Shown here: piece by piece, positions 61,444-64,000 of the stretch | How the letters are laid out: every line of letters begins with the position of its first letter | Position numbering within the stretch: the first letter of the stretch is position 1 | Translations under genes and position numbers: made by a program | Assembly (NCBI GenBank): GCA_963751425.1 | Contig: CAVVUF010000002.1 | Location: 744,001 to 808,000 of the forward strand | DNA from: CAVVUF01 sp963751425 | GTDB taxonomy: Bacteria > Chloroflexota > Anaerolineae > Anaerolineales > UBA4823 | Length of the DNA: 64,000 nt | Direction of reading: 5' to 3' | Notes under the pieces: generated by a model | What the model was told of the DNA's origin: nothing | Seen by the model: the letters and a program-made list of their open reading frames with translations, nothing else | Databases searched by the model: none

Positions 61444-62334
61444 ATGATCAAGACGAATGAAAGTTCCGTTATCGAGTTTATCCTGCAGTGCCAGCCGGGG
61501 TTTCCGCGCTCAAGTGGGCAGTGGAAGGTAGATCGAAATGGAAAGCCCTTTATTATGCCTGGGATTGGCGGGATCACCTTGAACGTCCAGGTGGGCGACT
61601 CGGTTTTCGGCTGGGCAGGTGACCATATCGAGCCGGGCGTAAGCTGCCAGGCCGACTCCAGCAAGCCCTACGAGCACCCTAATAATGCGCTGCAATTGTT
61701 TGCCTGCGTTGGCAATAAAGCGCGCGTAATTTCAGGAGACGCCAAGGGCGCCGAAGGGGTGGTCCTCGGTCACCACGGCGGTTCGGAGCATGTGATCATC
61801 GATTTCCCGCGGGAGGTCAAGGAAAAACTTACTTACGATGATAAGCTTGTGATCTTTGCCAGGGGACAGGGTTTGAGCCTGACCGATTACCCTGATGTCG
61901 CATTGTTCAACCTGGACCCTGACCTGTTGAAGAAGATGGACGTTAAGAGGGCCGGGAAGAAGCTGCAGGTGCCGGTGACAACGCTCGTGCCGGCTTCCTG
62001 CATGGGCTCGGGTACCGGAGCGCCCCACGTGGCTAAGGGTGATTACGATATCATGACCGGCGACCCAGATACGATGCAAGCCTATCACCTCGATAAACTG
62101 CGCTTTGGCGATTTTGTGGCTCTGCTGGACCATGATAACCGCTATGGTAGGGATTTTCACAAAGGCGCGATCTCGATCGGTGTAGTGGTGCACAGCGACT
62201 GCATGCTGGCCGGGCATGGCCCGGGCGTGACCACGCTGATGACCTGCGCTACGCCGCTGATCGAGCCAGTGATCGACCCCAAAGCCAGCCTTGCAGACCT
62301 GTTCGGCGTTGGAACCCCTTACAAAGCATCCTGA
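61444..62334 (+). CDS. DUF4438 domain-containing protein
   Basis: The 296-residue protein has 'GFPRSSGQWKVDRNGKPFIMPGIGGITLNVQVGDSVFGWAGDHIEPGVSCQAD', 'NNALQLFACVGNKARVISGDAKGAEGVVLGHHGGSEHVIIDFP', 'VPASCMGSGTGAPHVAKGDYDIMTGD' and 'VVVHSDCMLAGHGPGVTTLMT', matching DUF4438 over its full length. The function is unknown; conserved His, Asp and Cys residues suggest metal or substrate binding. AAGGAGAACC precedes the ATG. It is 17 bases before the MFS gene, so the transporter may carry its substrate. The 154-base divergent gap upstream shows no clear promoter. Confidence 0.87.
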   Translation: MIKTNESSVIEFILQCQPGFPRSSGQWKVDRNGKPFIMPGIGGITLNVQVGDSVFGWAGDHIEPGVSCQADSSKPYEHPNNALQLFACVGNKARVISGDAKGAEGVVLGHHGGSEHVIIDFPREVKEKLTYDDKLVIFARGQGLSLTDYPDVALFNLDPDLLKKMDVKRAGKKLQVPVTTLVPASCMGSGTGAPHVAKGDYDIMTGDPDTMQAYHLDKLRFGDFVALLDHDNRYGRDFHKGAISIGVVVHSDCMLAGHGPGVTTLMTCATPLIEPVIDPKASLADLFGVGTPYKAS

Positions 62335-62351
62335 GCAGTTCGGTTTCCCTA

Positions 62352-63629
62352 ATGGAATATCAAGCTGAAGCTCTGCGGGAACCCGTTGAACCGGTAAATT
62401 TGGGATTCCAGGTTCTATTAGGGTTGGCGAATGCAGGTGCATCGGTTTCTCTGCTCCCGGTCCTGATTGTTCTCATCCCGGCGCAGGTCACCCAGATCGA
62501 CCCACTTCACGCCGCTACCAGCCTGGCCCTGGTATTGATGCTCGGCGCCACAGGAGCCCTGGTCGGTAATCCACTGTCTGGCGCATTGAGCGATCGTACA
62601 ACCTCCCGCTTGGGCCGGCGGCGACCCTGGCTGTTGATTGGGATGGTGGGTGCTTGTTCGGGGTTGGTCTTGTGTGCAAACAGCCGCTCGATCGCCCACC
62701 TGGCGGCAGCCTGGTTTATCGTGCAGTTCTTCGGGAACATGCTTTTATCTTCCTATGGTTCGATCCTGCCGGACCATGTGCCTGCTCGCCAGCGTGGCGC
62801 CACCCAGGCGATCATCGGGATCTCTTCACCCATCGCAATTGTCTTGAGTGACCTGCTCTTTACCCTGGTAGATAATTTCCACGCCGCCTATTATCCGCTC
62901 ATTGCCATCCAGTTCATCTTAACCCTGCTTTTTGTCTGGTTTTATAAAGAGCCACAGCTTCCGAAAGGTCTGCTGCCACCTTTTCGACTCAGGGCTTTCC
63001 TGGCTTCTTTGTGGGTCAGTCCACGCAAATATCCTAGCTTTGGTCTGCTATGGCTCATCTGGCTGCTAGCCTGGACGGGCTATAACCTGGGCACGGGAGG
63101 TTACTTTTTTCTATTTGTCAAGAACATCACGCGCTATGAAGACATCTTTGCTGGGCATGCGGTGAAAGAAGGCGTCGCCATATTGCAGATGCTCCAAATT
63201 GTGGTTGGAGTGCCGCTGATGATGGTGGCTGGCGTCGTTTCAGACCGCTACTTGCGGCGGAAACCCTTCGTTCTGGTGGGGATCATTGGGATGGGGATTG
63301 GCCTGGCGATTTTGGTCGTATTCTCGGGCTGGTGGATGGTCATGGTCGCCAGTGTGCTGATTGGGGCAAGTTTTTGGATCTTTTACAGCTTGGGAGTAGC
63401 GATGATCACGCAAAAGCTGCCCTGGGCCTCAAACCGCGGCAAAGACCTGGGGGTGATCAACATCGCTTCTACGTTGCCGCAGCTTATCATGCCCTGGGTG
63501 GGGGCGACGGTTGTCATTGCTTTTGGGGCAGAGAACAACCTCAGCTATCAAATCCTGTTCCTGATCGGATGCGTGGCAATCAGCCTGGCAGTCATCCTGA
63601 TGTGTTCTAACCGTTTAAATGTTCGATAA
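62352..63629 (+). CDS. MFS transporter, sugar-cation symporter-like
   Basis: The 425-residue protein has about 12 transmembrane segments. 'GNPLSGALSDRTTSRLGRRRPWLLIGMV' (residues about 75-102) is the MFS loop 2-3 motif in the form typical of GPH-like and other sugar transporters; a related loop 'GVVSDRYLRRKPFVLVGIIG' sits between helices 8 and 9. 'LPDHVPARQRGATQAIIGISSPIA' and 'LGVAMITQKLPWASNRGKDLGVINIASTLPQL' are characteristic. Linked to DUF4438; the substrate is probably a sugar or sugar acid but is not shown. Confidence 0.85.
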   Translation: MEYQAEALREPVEPVNLGFQVLLGLANAGASVSLLPVLIVLIPAQVTQIDPLHAATSLALVLMLGATGALVGNPLSGALSDRTTSRLGRRRPWLLIGMVGACSGLVLCANSRSIAHLAAAWFIVQFFGNMLLSSYGSILPDHVPARQRGATQAIIGISSPIAIVLSDLLFTLVDNFHAAYYPLIAIQFILTLLFVWFYKEPQLPKGLLPPFRLRAFLASLWVSPRKYPSFGLLWLIWLLAWTGYNLGTGGYFFLFVKNITRYEDIFAGHAVKEGVAILQMLQIVVGVPLMMVAGVVSDRYLRRKPFVLVGIIGMGIGLAILVVFSGWWMVMVASVLIGASFWIFYSLGVAMITQKLPWASNRGKDLGVINIASTLPQLIMPWVGATVVIAFGAENNLSYQILFLIGCVAISLAVILMCSNRLNVR

Positions 63630-63793
63630 GGCGATGAAATTGCTTGTAATTAGGGCTGAAATCTTGTTTTTTCTAAACTTTTGTGTTAATCTTAAGAAGC
63701 TTATCCCCTAACTTATGTTATGTAGGTAAGCATCTGCCGAAAGAGAATATCGGCTCAATCAGTTTCTTTTATTTGTAAAAGAAGGAGGAACTT

Positions 63794-63913
63794 ATGGGAG
63801 ACAAGAGTCCGAAGAATAAAGAAAAAAGAAAGAAGAAACAGCAGGAAAAGAAAAATAGCAAGACGCCTGCTCCAGCATCAACTGTATCCACAACCGTAAC
63901 AAAGAAAGCTTAG
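63794..63913 (+). CDS. Small lysine-rich protein (39 residues)
   Basis: MGDKSPKNKEKRKKKQQEKK opens a 39-residue product with a Pro/Thr/Ser tail ending TTVTKKA. About a third of the residues are Lys or Arg. AAGGAGGAACTT gives a near-perfect ribosome site and a strong terminator follows four bases after the stop, so it is a real, independently expressed gene. Similar 'MGDKSPK' small proteins occur in many environmental bacteria without known function; nucleic-acid binding is a guess. Confidence 0.8.
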   Translation: MGDKSPKNKEKRKKKQQEKKNSKTPAPASTVSTTVTKKA

Positions 63914-63916
63914 ATC

Positions 63917-63957
63917 AAAGAACACCCCCTGAATTGCTTTCCAGGGGGTGTTCTTTT
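63917..63957 (+). terminator. Strong intrinsic terminator after the small basic protein gene
   Basis: AAAGAACACCCCCTG (63917-63931) pairs perfectly with CAGGGGGTGTTCTTT (63942-63956), a 15-bp stem with a 10-base loop followed by T. The remaining 43 bases of the window show nothing recognisable. Confidence 0.88.
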
Positions 63958-64000
63958 GGTTAAATTCGGCTGTTTGAGGGTCACGTTAAAGAAGTTGGTA

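Noticed and set aside
1..64000. tRNA, rRNA, riboswitch other than the thr leader, insertion sequence, prophage or origin
   Set aside because: I looked for T-loop motifs, transposase and integrase motifs, DnaA-box clusters and known riboswitch cores by eye and found none that I could support.

Overview
The window looks like a chromosomal stretch from a free-living, sugar-fermenting bacterium, most plausibly a member of the Chloroflexota class Anaerolineae. That placement is inferred from the gene set: glycoside hydrolases of families 2, 18, 78 and 172, DUF1080 and DUF1349 proteins, uroporphyrinogen-decarboxylase-like and DUF4438 proteins, a tocopherol-cyclase-like protein, a YCF48-type secreted propeller, and a tail like those of many Chloroflexota secreted proteins. 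No marker gene such as rRNA is present to prove it. There are no tRNA, rRNA, CRISPR, transposase or phage genes.

Layout. 1-5.2 kb: end of a methyltransferase, GH172-like hydrolase and PPK2, then a membrane phosphodiesterase and a Gfo/Idh/MocA oxidoreductase. 5.2-10.2 kb: a minus-strand run of methyltransferase, GH18-like lipoprotein, L-arabinose isomerase, Fn3-tyrosine phosphatase and GNAT. 10.4-17.2 kb: ChbG-type deacetylase, alpha-L-rhamnosidase (GH78), flavin reductase and GH2. 17.4-20.2 kb: thrC-lysC operon behind a complete threonine attenuator. 20.2-22.7 kb: HpcH/HpaI aldolase and an aldehyde dehydrogenase-like protein. 22.9-25.6 kb: ECF sigma factor with a long C-terminal helical-repeat part, and DUF1801. 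25.8-31.4 kb: operon of SIS protein, PfkB kinase, HAD phosphatase, ATP-grasp ligase and esterase. 31.5-38.4 kb: tocopherol-cyclase-like protein, GNAT, GAF histidine kinase, ROK/PIG-L pair and MBL hydrolase. 38.4-44.6 kb: double-rubredoxin oxidoreductase, membrane CHAT protein, double GNAT and CrtI-like oxidoreductase. 44.9-51.5 kb: URO-D-like protein, zinc ribbon, DUF1349, DUF1080, pentulose-phosphate epimerase-like protein and a second GH2. 51.7-64 kb: purine-type permease, secreted propeller, second ChbG deacetylase, two DHFR-like proteins, LLM oxidoreductase, HTH/membrane pair, Nudix-nucleotidyltransferase fusion, DUF4438, MFS and a small basic protein.

How it works together. Much of the window is carbohydrate salvage: glycosidases release arabinose, rhamnose, galactose-type or fructose-type sugars, and araA, ROK, Gfo/Idh/MocA, HpcH/HpaI aldolase and ChbG/PIG-L proteins would process them. 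The best regulatory find is the thr attenuator: a sigma70-type promoter, a nearly leaderless 27-residue leader peptide with eight consecutive Thr codons, mutually exclusive hairpins and an intrinsic terminator, just upstream of threonine synthase and aspartokinase.

Caution on sequence quality: I count about 27 single-base frameshifts, several in G, C, A or T runs, inside otherwise intact genes. They look like sequencing or assembly indels rather than gene decay, so affected genes are given as full-length CDS with the break noted.
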